A DNA stretch of 64,000 nt from Ophioceras dolichostomum (GCA_003049485.1 PYST01000014.1:124001-188000); one strand, 5' to 3'. Positions 24,601 through 37,977 are shown, counted from the stretch's first letter. Notes: generated from the letters alone by a model not told the origin. Translations and numbers: made by a program.

Positions 24601-25362
24601 AAGCAGGCAAGAGCCACCATAGGCAGGACTCGGCCTCGACCTACAACTCTAGCTTCCCGGCCCAACAGTCCGACAACCGCCGGTTCTCAGGGCTCTTCCA
24701 CTCAGCTTTGCCGGTCTCCGACGAGCTGGAGGAGCAGCGCCAGAGCAACCACCACAACCACCACAACCACCACCAAAACCCTAATCACAACATCAGCCAG
24801 GCCCAGTACGACGCCCAGGTCCAGAGTCAGCTTCAGGGGCTGCTCCAGAGTGGGAACTTCGGTGGAGGCGGCGGTCAGGGTCAGGGTCAGTCCCGGAGCC
24901 GAAGCCACAGCCAGAGCCAGAGCCACAGCCAGAGGCCGTCGCGTGCGTCTTCCCGCGAGCGCCTCGGCGGCGTCGGCATGCCCGCCACGAACGGGTACAA
25001 CGTGCTGTGGCTGGCGGCGTCGCTGTTCGAGTTCAACATCGAGGATACTAAGCACGAGGCTGGGTACCCCTACCTTACCTACCAGGCCGGCGAGGTGTGT
25101 TCACACAAAACAAAATAATAAACCCTCCGTTACCCCCCCCCCCCCCNNNNNNNNNNNNNNNNNNNNNNNNNNNNNCCCCCCCCCCCCCCCCCCAAAGATG
25201 CTGTGCGTAGGAGAGAGATGCTAACAAAACATCGAACAACCCCAGATCTTCGATGTCATCGCCGAGAAGGGCGAGCTGTGGCTCGCCAAGAACCAGGACG
25301 ACCCTTCCAGCTTGGTCGGCTGGATTTGGTCTAAGCACTTCGCAAAACTCGCCGACTCTTGA
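18648..25362 (+). CDS. DH-BAR-SH3 Rho/Cdc42 guanine nucleotide exchange factor
   Basis: Predicted activator of a Rho-family GTPase (Cdc42 or Rho) acting at membranes in polarised growth. Exon 1 is 18648-25094 and exon 2 is 25246-25362 (2187 aa); the intron 25095-25245 contains the assembly gap. Residues 1-1330 are disordered and Ser/Pro-rich, with an Ala/Glu/Lys helix near 710-750. The DH domain (about 1337-1580) begins RQNVIKELIDTEGSFVRDM and carries LLIKPMQRITKYPNLISQLL, the core DH helix. A BAR domain follows (about 1600-1825). A linker rich in Ser, His and Gln leads to a C-terminal SH3 (about 2115-2187; LWLAASLFEFN...YQAGE|IFDVIAEKGELW...GWIW) split by the intron. DH-BAR order matches fission-yeast Gef1 and animal Tuba (DNMBP). 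No PH domain is seen, as expected when BAR replaces it. The GTPase specificity is inferred. Confidence 0.9.
25133..25193. other. Assembly gap (29 N) inside a poly-C run
   Basis: Fourteen C (25133-25146), twenty-nine N (25147-25175) and eighteen C (25176-25193). The gap lies wholly in the last intron of the RhoGEF gene, so coding sequence is unaffected if the splice call is right. The real length is unknown. Confidence 0.97.
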
Positions 25363-26534
25363 GAGGAAAGAGAGGGATTGTCCTGTCCTGTCCTGTCACA
25401 CAGCACGGCACGGGTTCAATTTCTTGTTGCAGTACCATCTTATCCCCCCTGTCTTATCTATGTCTTACACAAAAACAGCATCATCGTACACTACAATACG
25501 TGAACAAAAAGGAGCAGCACTTCTTCGCCTCTATGTTTTTTTGGACAAAGAAAAAATAAACGAAGAAGGGAAGAGGGGAAGAAGGGGGCAACAGCACAAC
25601 AGAAAAAAGGTGGAAGAAGAGATGGGAGGGAGGCAGAGGGTAGGCTGGTTGGTTGGGATGGTTGGTATTCTCGAAGGGTTGGTTGTTTGTTGAGTTGCTT
25701 GAAAGCTTCACGACAGCGATTGGCGTTCACAGGACAATCGCAGGGGTCGGCAGAAGCCCTTCGCGAGTATTTCCCCCTCCCTTTTCTATCTCTTTTTTTT
25801 TCATTCTATCTATTCGTTATTTTTTATTGGTCTTATTTATTTTAGTCTTTGGTTCTTCTTGGTTTCTTTGGTCTCTCTCTCTCTCTTCTTTTAAGTTCAC
25901 TCTCTTTTTTTCCCTTTGTCTCTCATGTCGTTTTTTTTTCTGGAATGGTGGCTGCTGCAGTTCAGTACCAGCCGACATACCTGTGTAATATTTTGCATCG
26001 AAATGGGAGCAAAAAGAATCCGGGTACAGCACACACACACAAACACAACAAAGGGAAAACCGGATGGGAAGAGAAACGAAACTGGAAGGAGGCCGGCCAT
26101 GAGGCGAAGGGTATATGCACGGGAAGAAATTGGGAGGGAAACGGAAGGGAAGGATGGAAGGGTGCTCGGCCCCCATTATTATTTTTTGGTCGTATTTCTT
26201 TTTCTTATTTTTTTTTTTTTGCCCTCCTCGTCGTGTTGTAACATGGGATGATGCGGTGAAGGCTTTGAAAGGGCGTTTGTTTCTCTTTCCTGTTTCGCTT
26301 TCTCCCTCCCTCGCCTCCCTCCCTTACTCAAACTTTCTGTGTCTTAATTAGGGCCCGGGTACTGCTGCTACGAAAGGTCCGGATGGGCTCATGTCGGCTG
26401 GGAGATACGAGAGGCTTCCTTGATGGATTTCTTTTTTCTCTGTTTCTTCGTTTTAGTCCAGTTAACACGCATTGGCCGGACGGAAGAACGGCGAGATACA
26501 CCAGCAATGAAAATACTGTTTCATATCTTAAAAA

Positions 26535-26630
26535 TTTCTTTCCCTCTCTCTCCTTCTCCCCCCTCTCCCCCTCGCTCTCCCCCTTCCTCTCCCCCTTCCT
26601 CTCCCCCTCCCTCTCTCCCTCTCTATACCT
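26535..26630 (+). repeat. C/T-rich low-complexity tract
   Basis: Near-continuous pyrimidines with repeated ctccccct/cttcctctccccc units. Confidence 0.8.
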
Positions 26631-28970
26631 GATGGAAGCACCGTTACGTACTAACTTACACATTGTTTGAGGCCATCGTCGTCTAGTGCCAACCGCGGTC
26701 GTTCCTTCATGGGCCCGTACCCGGCCGACGGCTTGGGATCTTGTACTTACTCATGAAACATAGAGACCCTGATGATACGACTTCGCCAGACCGGTCAGTT
26801 TAGGGGCTCAAATCGACCCCAACGACGCCGAGGCCATGGTACTGCGTACGCGGTTCTATCCCGCTCGTTTCATGATGACCCATCATGCCATGGCGCGTCC
26901 TGTTTCCCACATCTTCGGGGAATAATGCGTGCGTCGTGGTCAGGGGGGAAACGAACAATCAGCTGTGTACTGTGTGCATGCTCGTGTGTCTCGCCGGATG
27001 GTGGTTTGCAAAATAAAGGATTGGATGGATGGATGCACCCAGCCATGTGTCACGCGTATGCTGCGCGCCGTCGCCCCCCCTCCCAAGTACGACGTGGAGA
27101 CATTCGTTCCAGGGAGATGATTGTCTGGCACGTCTGTCACCCGCTCGCTCGGGCTCCCGGCGGTAAGGGAACTCTCGGATTGACTGACTACCCTAGACCT
27201 GCCGTAAACCGTCCGTTCCGCGTAGAGACAGACTCTCTACCTACCTACGTTGTACGCGAAACAACAAACGGGCCTCCCGACCCGGCCTCTGCGCCCCCCT
27301 GGTTCGGGAGTGCGGCTCTATATATATGAATTCTCAGCTCCTCAGCAGCCGGTAGGCGCATACCGAAGATAGAAGACAGGCAGGCGTGCAGTCCGGTTGG
27401 TGTTTGGGGTTTACAAAAACGCGAGAAGCCAGCTGGACCACGGAAGAAGGGCTTCATTGACAGTGGGACGACAAAACGAGGTGACGCTCGTGCCATGCCA
27501 GTATACTATATCCAAAGTGATACGAAAACCGGGTGGATCGACACTCTCCACAAAGCCAGCCTATCAAAATCCCACCCGCTTTTGCGGTGTCGAAAGCTGT
27601 CTGTAGCCGTTGCTCGCGCCATGCGGCTACCCGAAGCCAGCCAAGAACAAGAAGTAGGGGGCGAAGGCAGTGAAGGATCATCCTCACCCGCTGAAAACAA
27701 AGGAGTTTTTTTTTTCTTGCTTTTTAAACCTAGTAAATCCCACAGTGAGGGTCCGGGTCGGGACCAACCGGGAGACGGGAGGAGAATACAGAGGTACACT
27801 ATCTAGGGTAGCGGGCCGGGAGTATGTGTGGTGGGCGGCGAAAGGAATGAAAGGGAAACGGGAAGGGTCAAGGGCGGGCGGCGGGCGGGAGAGGGGAAAG
27901 AAAAGGGGCACCGTGGGAGGAAATGGAACGGAGGGGATGGTACCGCAGACTGGTGAGCCTTGGATGATGAGGGACAGAGACGGGAGGCTCAAACTAGGTA
28001 TCCAAGGGGGAAGTTTCGAGGGGACACCAGACCACTCAGGACCTGATAGTAGGCGTGCCTAGGAGCGGAAATAGACGGACCAACGCACTCACTCGAACGA
28101 AAGACCGGAAGAATAGAAGAGGCAAAACGTTAGGGCGATTCTGGCCTTCCTCCAACTCATAGTGACACATACCGACCTCATTGACTCCTTCATGCTCACC
28201 GCCTGGGCCGTGGTTAACGGGTAGTCGCACGGCCTCAGGACTGGGAGCGGAGGCACGAAGCCGCCGGTTTGTTTCCGTCCAGGGGTGACGGGCGAGGAGT
28301 GCGACATTCCCTGGCTCAGGATCAGAACATAGTTCTAGATAAAAGCAATTTATTATTTTATGTTTTTTTTGCTCCTATTATCAAGCCTCCAGCTCTTCCT
28401 CCTCCTCCTTCTTCCGGGCCTATTGCTAGATGATACCGCATGACTGCCTCTGCCTTTAACTTTCGCATGGAGGGGGGATGGCACAGCAGGTCCGAAAAGG
28501 CGGAGTGGGAGCTCCTCCCTCTTCTCTCTCCGTCACGCGTCCATGTGAGATGTGATGGGGGTGGTGGCTCTGATGTGACTTGACTGACTGGTTTACTTTG
28601 GTACAGCCACTCATCGCATCACCTTGGTGAAGCGGGATGAGGAGCGACGGGGAAGAGCAGCGGGTGAACAGGGACCGAGGTAGGGCAGGTACGTATGGAA
28701 GGCAGGGATGTGGTCTGTAAGAAAGGCTGATCTCCCCTCTCTTCCTCCCCTTCCTCCCTGCCCTACCTACCCATCTATCTACCTACCAACCTGAGCAGGT
28801 GACTGCTCATCCGCGTGATCGTAGCGCGGGAAGAGACGAGTGACGAAGTAAAGGAAAAGGGGAGGAGATGGACTATGGGAGAGGATGAGGTGGTCTCCCT
28901 AGGAGGTGAACCTTCTTTTGGATACCTTGTTCTAGTCATCTTCTCCTTCTTCGAGGGGGGAAGAGTACCA

Positions 28971-29004
28971 ACCTAGGTAGGTAGGTAGGCAGGTAGGTAC
29001 CTAG
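28971..29004 (+). repeat. TAGG tetranucleotide array
   Basis: Imperfect (TAGG)n flanked by cctag on both sides (cctaggtag...ggtacctag), giving a partly palindromic end structure. Confidence 0.8.
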
Positions 29005-29419
29005 ACAGCATCGTAAGGAAACCCCTGTTCCGTGCGGCGGTGATCCACCCGCTCGCCGTCCCAACGGTCGCCGCTCTCAGTGATAGTCCATATAGAGAGA
29101 GCATAGAGGGGAGACGGGGCCATACAGACAGACAGACAGACCCACTTGAAGCCCTATGGTTGGAGCAGGAGGAAAGGAGATGCTGGGCCGCTGGGTTGCA
29201 GCCGGTTGGTCTGTCCCGAATGGCCTTGATGAAGTGGCATTTCGTCGGTCGGTCGGCCTTGGACAGACTTGAGGCAGGCTCAGTCATGTTGTAGTGGGAG
29301 GGAGGACGTATGTGGTGGGGCGCCGGCGCCAAAAGGTCACAAGAGGAGGAAGGAAGGACACGGGAGCAAGCTGAAGCTGGAGCAGATCAATGTGAATAGA
29401 TACGAATGTGCAGGCAAAA

Positions 29420-29442
29420 GAGGAGGAGGAGGAGGAGGAGGA
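29420..29442 (+). repeat. (AGG)n trinucleotide array
   Basis: About seven uninterrupted agg units followed by aagaggg, outside any supported gene. Confidence 0.85.
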
Positions 29443-29691
29443 AGAGGGTGTGATGCTTTTCCTGTGCCCAGATGAGATTGGCGAAGCAGAGACGATGGCG
29501 GATGAGGTTTCGTCGATGCCGTCCGTCTCTTGCTGCCCGCGGCTGGGTTCAAGCAAGTCAACTGACAAGTTCGCTCATCGGTGTGGAGAAACCATGCGAG
29601 GGCGGGATGATGGGAAAGAACCATGAAGTTTGGGTCAGGCTGCTATCGCAAGCAGGGAGGGAGCAAGGTTCGTCAGGTTGCGATATGAGAT

Positions 29692-29732
29692 GATGAATGG
29701 ATGGCTGGATGGATGGATGGGATGGATGGGAC
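29692..29732 (+). repeat. ATGG array
   Basis: Imperfect gatg/atgg tetranucleotide repeats with one gctgg interruption. Confidence 0.75.
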
Positions 29733-32305
29733 TGGGAGGGGGGAAGGGGGGTATGGGAAGTTTGGTAGAGGAGGAGCCGTACCGGACGGAGGCTGACTGA
29801 CAAGTTCGAGTTCGGACGGGTTAGTTGAGAGGAGAGAGCCATTGATGTCTTGGCCAAAAAGGGTTTGGCAGCTCGGCGGCTGGGGCCTTTTTTTTTTTGT
29901 CTGTTGACCACCTGTCTGCTGTTGAGCAGGAGCGCTCGCATGAACTTGCATAATGCGAGTAGCTGATCCGTCCGGAGAGGAAGGAGGTTGACGATGATGT
30001 CTGGAACATCATCAAGCATCTCGAAGCTCTTTCGCGCTCTCCGAAGGTGGCAAGGAGACAAGGGGACCCTGGCCTGTCAAAGTTCTTGACAGGCAGGGGA
30101 TTAAGAAAAAGGAAGAATCTCAGAAGAATCTCAGAAGGCTCGCCGAAGCTGCCAAGCTGGCAGAGTTATCAGGAATGGAAAATCTGATATCTGATCATTT
30201 TCTGCTCATGATGGATCGGCCGTAACGATTTTCGTATCGACGGAATGGATCTCGTCCCCGCGACACCATGGGCTTCGTGCCTCAAGATGAGTTGTGGTTG
30301 ATGATGATGCCCGATTTCACCCCTCGTGGTTTTCCTTGGTTCTTCCTCTCCACTGTAAGCCAGACGAGATCAGACTTCAGGATGGGCTTTAGCGGCGCAA
30401 CTCCTTCTGTTCACAGACTCATTGATTTTTCTTGTTTTCCCCCTTGCCCCCCCTTGTCCCCTCGTATTTTTCCTTTCTTTTCCTTGTCTTCCTTGCTTTC
30501 TTTTCCCTTTTTTTCTTTTTTTTTTTCTCTTTTTTTTTTCTTTTTTCTTCACCCCTCCCTCCAAGTCAGCCCGTGGAGGTGGGACGCATGATTTTCCTGC
30601 GATGCCATCTCCAAGCTCGGCTACCGAGAACCGAATGTGTATCATCCGTCGTTCGTTCGGACCATCTGGCCGGGTCGCAGATTCGAACCATTCTCTTCCG
30701 TAGATTGGTTCTGCTCACTGGGCTTCAGACCCCCAAATGAAGAGACGACGCCTCTTCTGTCAGACGTTCGTAAAGGTAGGTGGTAGGTGGGATGTACCTG
30801 CCTGTAGGGATCTATGACATCTCTCACCGGCAGCTAGGACAGAGAGATACTGAGTAGGTAGATGGTAGACAGACAGGAGGGTGGAGAATGGATAGACAGC
30901 CCAGAAGAGGGGGCATGACGACGCCATGGCTCTGGTTTGCGAATACTACGCGATCCGTTCGCAATGGTGCCGTTATTTTCTTTGTGGCACAGTGTCGGCG
31001 GCGCCGGTCAGAGAGCCTCGATGGAGAAAGATCCCAACCACTCCCTTCCCTTCCCTGGTGTCCCTGGTGACCGACTACGAGAGGCCAGGCCGGCCTGCTT
31101 CAGATAGACGGCACATAAGGTTATCATAGTGTCTTGACAGACGACAGTAACAGAATAGTCTTTTTTAAGGCTGCCGAGGCTTCCGTCCTTTCGAGGTGAC
31201 AGTCCACGCACGGCCACGGACCAAGATGTCAAGTCAAAAAGCGGCGAATAAAATACCGCTTCGGGCATCAGGGGTTACACGACGGAGGTATAGTTGAACA
31301 TGGCTAGCTATATCGTATCAATCGTTGTTGAGGATGGGATGCTCAGGGGGTTTTGAAGGCGGGCGGGCGGGCATGCGAATCACCGGATGCGACCGATGAT
31401 GCACATATTGTCATATTATAACCATTTTATGGTACTGTGTGTGTGTATATTTGATAATCCGGTCGTCAGTCCCGGTGGCTTCCCACCTTCGACCCGGGGC
31501 GAGGCACACTTGGCGGTGTTGCTGGTAGCGTGGTGGTGGTGATAATGCCTGTGGTGCTGCTGTGACTGCGAATAGGATCGTACCCATCCGATCCATTTTG
31601 AACGCATCAGTGCGGCACGCTCTTAACGCCCGCCGCCTGCGGTGCGATAGGTTGCTACGTAGGTTGGGTGACGACTGGACGGTGACAATAATTTCAGCTA
31701 TAAGTGACAGTGTGCATATTGATGATATGTAATACTTCTTCTCAGAAGTGCAGTGGCCCCCTCCCGCAGGTGTGGCGGCTCACAAGGCACTGGGGGTCTG
31801 GGCACTTTATCCTGGATGGCCTAGCCCACCCCCGCCCACTCCCAAGCCGGTCATTGTTCATTAACACACCACTGCTTGTGACTCGCTCCCAAAGCGGCGG
31901 GATTGCAGTCTCCATATTGGCGATGCCTCACATGGTCGAATCATCGAAAGATATGAGCCGTCCGTATTTTGACTGCATGTGATTCGCTACCGCTGAGGAT
32001 TAATGATGTTGCGTTGGATGTTGGCGGCGATTTGAACCTGACAGGACCTACGGAAGTATCGGCGTGTGGTCCTCGTGGAGATCCGAAGTGGCCAGCGGGC
32101 TGTCACTTGAGCTACAAGTCCCATTCCATCCAGGCTGCCCACCGTTTTGTCCATCTATTTTAGTGTCGGGCATTTTATTAATTTTTTTTGTCACTCGGGC
32201 ATCGCATCATCCTCAACGCTAGAGCTGGAGCTGGGGCTGTAATAGACACCTTACCTAAATCCCGCCTCCCTCGCAGGACAGGTGGCTGCGGAACACGCAC
32301 GGCAC

Positions 32306-32330
32306 GCATCGCATCGCATCGCATCGCATC
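32306..32330 (+). repeat. (GCATC)5 pentanucleotide array
   Basis: Five perfect gcatc units followed by gcgctcc. Confidence 0.9.
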
Positions 32331-34606
32331 GCGCTCCGTGCCTCCCTTGCCTAAGGCTCCCTTGACTTGGCTCCCTTTCTTCGTTGTACTTCGAAATAGT
32401 TTGGGGTCAGTGCAAGACGGCCATCCATCAGCCATCGGATCTATGCCACATACGCCATGCCATGCTGCCATGCTGCTGCCATGCTGCCATACCATGCCGG
32501 CAGGCCCATCAATGATCGCCACGGAACGCAGTCCATATCCAATCTTCGGTCGTCTGATTGTCGCTGGGCCACCCGGTATCTTGCAATGGCTTTGAAGGCG
32601 GCCGAGCTGCCCCCTTGTCATCCTGCCACTTTCTGGCACCGGCAAGGTAGATCGTGGCTTGCCCAGGCCTGCTGCCCATCAAAGCGGTTGTCGGTCGAGG
32701 TGTGTCGTAACACAAAATTGTGTAATCCATTTTACCTTCAACACCACAGCGAGTATCAACCACCCCCCAGGCGTCAAAAAACCACCAACCGGGCAAATGC
32801 CTTCCCAGGAACGCCACAGAGCCCCAAGCCAGCTCGGGGGCTCACTGGATATGCGGCATGCGCCGATCCCGCCGCCACACCCACCCTGGTCTCAACAACT
32901 CGTTCTCTTTCTTTTTGTGCTTCTAGTCTAACAATGAGGTTCTTCCTCTGAAGCTGGGCAGGGGAATCTGCCGAGCTTGGGCTTGACATGTTCCATGGGT
33001 GCGTCTAGGTACTGCTGGTACTACTGGGCCTTGCATCATGTCAACCGGCTTTAGGGCGAGGACACCCGTACCAATGACATTTATGTGGGGTTGGATGACG
33101 CTGGGAGAAGAAGGCTTTCGAAGGGCTTACTGTCGCTGCCTTCTTCTCACCTTCCCTCGCCTTCCTCGGACGTACTTACTGCTCCAGTGACGAATGACGA
33201 ATTGACTGTCTGCTTCCAGACCAAATGAATGACAAGCCTTCGCACATCATCTCGGGGCCTCAAGAATTGCCCCTCCGAAGAAATTGGAGGATGATGTGTG
33301 TCCTGGTATAGTACATCTCTCCCGCGATCCGATGCTTGGTAGTTGTCTGGGGCCATCATACAAATCCCCGTGTCGTCGTGTCAGAAATTCAGAATCAAAC
33401 CTGCCAGGAAGTTCTCGCTAGTCCCAAAGTGGGAAGCGTTCATCGGGTACATCCGAGAAAGCGTCAGCACTCAGCACTCAGCAGCAGGCTCGAGGCATGG
33501 CAGGGCGAAGCAAAGCGAAGGCAAGGGTCAATCGGAGAGAAGAAATGCACAATGGCACTGGGGACGAAGGGGAGGAGGGGGGAAGTCAACAATGGGAGGA
33601 TCGAAGATGTAGTTGATGCCGGAGAGGTTCCGTAGGGTAGTGGTGGTGGCGTGGGGTGTGCGACAATCTGGCGGGCTGGGCGCAGGTCGAGGTGCAGCAG
33701 CCATTGTTGATGGCAGGTGGTGTGGGCCCGACCAGCCGAACTGAAGGCTTGAGGGGGGCAGTTGGTCCTTGCAGTGGCGGTCTCCATGCCCTCAGCTGCT
33801 CATGCTGGAGGCTGTCATACATCCGCCCGCACTTGCTGTGCTTGCAGCAATAACTTCTAGTGCCCTCCCCCCTGCAACCTGCCTGTTCAGTGCCAGCCAA
33901 CTGTGCCTCAACTGAACCCCTTCCCCGACTACCCCTTCTCCACCTCAACCCCAAACCCGCCGCCAAAGACAGCTGACGACCTTAGTTGCTTCCTTTTAAC
34001 ACACCTACCTGCCCTCGAGCTCCCGCGCCCACACTTTGTCCACAAAAGCGACGCCTCTGGTACCGACGAACTCGTTCTTTCACAGATGTTCACATTTGGC
34101 TCCTCCTGTTCGTAGACAATCCGTTTGTCTGCGCGCAGCGTTCGTCGGACGTTCGTGGCATCAGATATAAAGTGCGCCCGCATCGGAACCCCCCCTTTTG
34201 CCTGCACTGAACAACGAACCACGCTTCTAGCAGGTCACCATCGGTACCGCTCCAATTCTCTCGACCGCCAACATTCATCAAGTTTCCAACAACTTCGAAC
34301 ACGCCTCGAATTACGTGCGCTCTCTCTTGCAAACGCGCCTCAGTTTGTATCGGAGGAGAGAAAGCAAAACTTACATCGCCCTCTTGCTCCATACCCGGCA
34401 CTGGACCTAGGCATACATTCTCGCTTGCGATAGATACCCCGCGCAAGTGGTGTGGAGCCGTCGACAGCCACCTTCTCGCCGCCTGCCGTCCCAACGTCGC
34501 CCGGCCACCACGGGGCTACGTTTTTATTAGCTGCTTGCTTGAGCGCGCACCTTACGCACCTTAGCCCCAGGCTAGCTGCGATCGCGTTCGCGGCCCAAGT
34601 GTCGCC

Positions 34607-36632
34607 ATGAATCCGTATCCCCCGCCCGGCCCCGGCCAACAGCAGCCAGGCATGGGACACGATATGCACCACACACTGCCTGCCATCGGCCAGACCGGCA
34701 GCTACCATCACGCGCTCCCTCAACTACCTTCAATCCCTCCTCCCATGAGCCAGCCATATGCGGACCATTACGGCATGATGCCTCCCCAAGAACCGCAGCC
34801 TCCCACGCCAACGACGGACAGCCACGAGTCCAAGCTCAGCCCGGACACCGTGGCCAACATCCTGCAAAAGATCAAACCGCATGTTGGAGAACAGGACGGG
34901 AGGAAATACAGGTGAGCAGCATTCACTGCGATGCCGATACTGAGTTTGGTGTCCAGGATCTACCAACACGCGTTGCCATATGTCGGTGTCGTTACCGGTG
35001 TCGGTACCGGTGTTGGACGCCCGCCATGTCCCCTCATGGGCGCGCTATCCTCACGCGCTCCTCTTCTCTCCCCACCCGCTTTTCCCTCTTTGGTGGACTT
35101 CTGGCTGACCCGGGACTTGGAACAGACTTGATGTCGTGCAACAACCAAAACGTGCGCGAATGTGTGGCTTTGGAGACAAGGTACGCTTCTGGCTCGGCTA
35201 GCCTGCGCCACCCGCTGGTCCTGTCTCAATATTCACCTCTTCGACTTTCAACCGTATGCATGGTGCGCACATTGATGTTGACCCTGCCTACCACTGCGAT
35301 TAGGATCGACGGCCTATCACGCCGCCTCCGTGTGTCCGCCTCATTGTCACCGATGCTGTCTCGGGCAAGGAGATTGACTGCAAGTAAGTTACTGTGTATC
35401 TCTACCCGCATTGCGCATGTTGGCAGCAAACCTACCTGTCTATCTATCATGGTCTATCTATCATGGACGTCCTTTAGACCGAGCTGACAAACTCACTTCT
35501 CTCTTTCTCTTTCCCGCATCCAGCGAGATCGAGCACACGATGTATGTGCTCAATGTGGATCTCTGGTCCGAGGATGCCCAAAGAGAGGTCAATCTCGTAC
35601 GGCATACAACTGCCACGCCTTCCATCTCGTCAACAACGCCGGCGTCGTTCGCGCAGATTGACCAACCGTCCCCCGCCTATGCTCAGATCCTGCCCTCCAC
35701 TCGTGACCCGGTGGCCTACGCGGCTGCCACCGGCTTCTCCCCCACCGTGACCCCGTTCGCGTCCTCGGGATACGGCCAGGCCATGTCTCCAGGTATGTAT
35801 ACCCGGACTATAACCTTTTCACCCAAGACCCAATTGTTCGTGACTTGGGGCTATGCAGACGCAGATAATACACAATCAGGTCTTGCTGACCTTTGCCGAT
35901 ACTTTGCTGTGTTCCAGTCGGCTACAACATAGTGTCGAACGGTTACGGTCCCCAAGGAGCATTTTATCCAACAGGGCAGGACATGCATGCTGGTGTCTCG
36001 CCGATGTCTCCCTACGGACCGCCGTCGCGCCTTTACGGCAGCCCTCCGGACATGATGACGCAGCGAGTCAGTCTGCAGGGGAACCAGGGGCCCCAGGGCA
36101 TGTTCACCCGAAACTTGATCGGTAGTTTGGCTGCGAGTGCCTTCCGCCTCACGGATCAACAAGAGAAGATCGGTATCTGGTTCGTGCTCCAGGACCTCAG
36201 TGTCCGGACTGAAGGCACGTTCAGGTATGTAATGCAATACGCCCCCCCTCGACGCCCGAACTTGCTCTTCGCCCCTGAATCACGCATAGCCGAAATATTG
36301 CCGATTCGGGGTTGGGTTCTACCTATCTAATAGTAACCCCCCTCTCACACTGTCCGCTCCCCTTCAGGTTGAGGTTCTCTTTCGTCAACGTCGGGCCTCC
36401 ATCGCGCACCCCCAACGGCGGGCCGGCCAACACGAACTCCATCGTCAACACCGGCAAGGCCCCCGTCCTAGCATCCTGCTACAGCGACGTGTTCCAGGTG
36501 TTCTCGGCCAAGAAGTTCCCCGGCGTCTGCGAGAGCACCCCTCTCAGCAAGTGCTTCGCGGGTCAGGGCATCAAGATCCCCATCCGCAAGGAGGGAGGTA
36601 CGAAGGGTGGGGATGACGAGGAGGAGGATTGA
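34607..36632 (+). CDS. velB: Velvet-family developmental regulator VelB
   Basis: Velvet-domain protein; VelB partners VeA, LaeA and VosA to couple light, sporulation and secondary metabolism, and binds DNA in the nucleus. Six exons: 34607-34911, 35126-35180, 35304-35383, 35524-35792, 35918-36224 and 36368-36632 (426 aa), with all phases consistent. The velvet fold is split. Its first half is YRLDVVQQPKRARMCGFGDK then DRRPITPPPCVRLIVTD and EIEHTMYVLNVDLW (about 100-165). Its second half (about 290-405) has FTRNLIGSLAASAFRLTD, IWFVLQDLSVRTEGTFRLRF, VLASCYSDVFQVFSAKKFPG and KCFAGQGIKIPIRKEG. The insertion between halves is Ser/Pro/Gly-rich, as usual for VelB. The C-terminus is acidic (GGDDEEED). 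VosA is the main alternative; the closing KCFA..GIKIPIRK favours VelB. Confidence 0.93.
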
Positions 36633-37908
36633 GCTAGCTAAGCTGAGCAAGCTAAGCTACCTTAGCTACCTTAGCTACCTAGCCCAGCTCGAACACATTG
36701 TTGCTTGCAGACAGGTACCAGACGCCACTGACCGAGACGAGACGACTGAGGAGCCCCGGCACACAAGAGACGCACACGACCGAGACGAAAGATTACTTGT
36801 TCACATAACCCACACACACCTACATGCCTAGCACACCAATGTTAGGTAGTAGGAGATACGTTGCCTTCTTAGAGATATATCCATACATACGCAAAATGCT
36901 CGCCGCTAAATCCGGGAGGACAGGACATAAAAACGGGGGTAAACCCATGAATACAAAAGGGAGGCTGTTTTTTTCTTTTTCTTTAGTTTGGATGCTTTTT
37001 TCCGAGGAGAGGCCTTTGGGTGCTTGTTCTTCCATGAAAGATTGTGATATTGGATTGTGAGAAAATATGATAGGGAGGATGGGACCGCAGCGACCTGAAG
37101 GTGGATTGACGGCACGCCGCTGTCTCCTTGTGTTGCCCATTGGTTTAGGCTAACTGCTTCTTGTTTCTTTTTGGTTTTTTTTTCTTCTTTTTCTGTTGTT
37201 GCTTTATGATAATGTCTGTTGTTTGTCCTTTCCCTCCGAAAGTCCTTCCTGCCACTGCCGCTTCCGATACCTGCCCTCAACTCAGATTCTTTAGACGGAC
37301 GGACGGATGTTGTTGGTGGAGGTTCTCTGGCCTTTCCCTCGCGTGTTTTTGAATATTATGCGTGGCTTCGCACCCTTTTTTGTTGATCCCTCATACTATA
37401 CCATACCATACCCAATTCTAGGTGGCTGTTTCGTGTAGGGGTCGAGAGACGCCCAGAGTGCTTGCCTGCTGGTAGGTACCTAGGTAGTGAGTAGTGAGTG
37501 GTACGGGCTGTAGCGAGCAGAGATGTGTACGTACTATCGATCATATGTACTCTCTATGGATCACTAAACTGATAATACCCTGGAGGGAGAGAGGAAAGAG
37601 CTGTGCTGGGTATAGATACCTGTACCTTGGTAGGGTAGGTTAGGTAGAGAGCGTAGCTGGACAAGCCAACACCTTTATTCCCGATAGAATGGCTGGGCTG
37701 TCTGTTTGCCTTGAGGTCATGTCACCAATCACAGTAAACGGTTCCCTGCACATGTCGTCGAAACGAAAAGAGCCTCAGTGGGCCTGGAGGATAGAATCCG
37801 GGGTGCAGGCAAGCTCCTTGAGCTAGGGAGGTCGAACTCTCCTGACTCGGGATTGGTCTGCAGAAGGCAGCTCGCTTGTGAGAAGCGAGCGGAAGACATG
37901 GTAGGACG

Positions 37909-37909
37909 C

Positions 37910-37973
<64 letters not shown>
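37909..37973 (+). repeat. (AC)n dinucleotide microsatellite
   Basis: About 31-32 uninterrupted AC units, the longest perfect microsatellite in the window. Confidence 0.95.

Positions 37974-37977
<4 letters not shown>

Larger units (their letters stand above)
25363..34606. other. Nine-kilobase region without recognisable genes
   Basis: Every open frame here is short or low in complexity, and none shows a domain I recognise. Features seen are T-rich and C/T-rich tracts (25790-25940, 26200-26340, 26535-26630, 30430-30560), purine tracts (25555-25640, 27840-27940, 29420-29442), ATGG, TAGG and GCATC microsatellites, and a candidate TATA-like tataaag at 34166-34172. The right end is probably promoter and leader of velB. 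Non-coding transcripts cannot be excluded. Confidence 0.5.

Noticed and set aside
24283..25224. Alternate plus-strand frame running through the N gap
   Set aside because: An out-of-frame shadow of the RhoGEF tail that continues only because of the unknown bases.
26772..27329. 185-codon plus-strand frame in the gene desert
   Set aside because: No recognisable motif, atypical composition and no splice partners; kept as non-coding.
30660..30740. Possible minus-strand tRNA (a GGTTCGAATCT box-B-like sequence)
   Set aside because: The presumed T-stem does not pair and no acceptor stem or A box fits around it.
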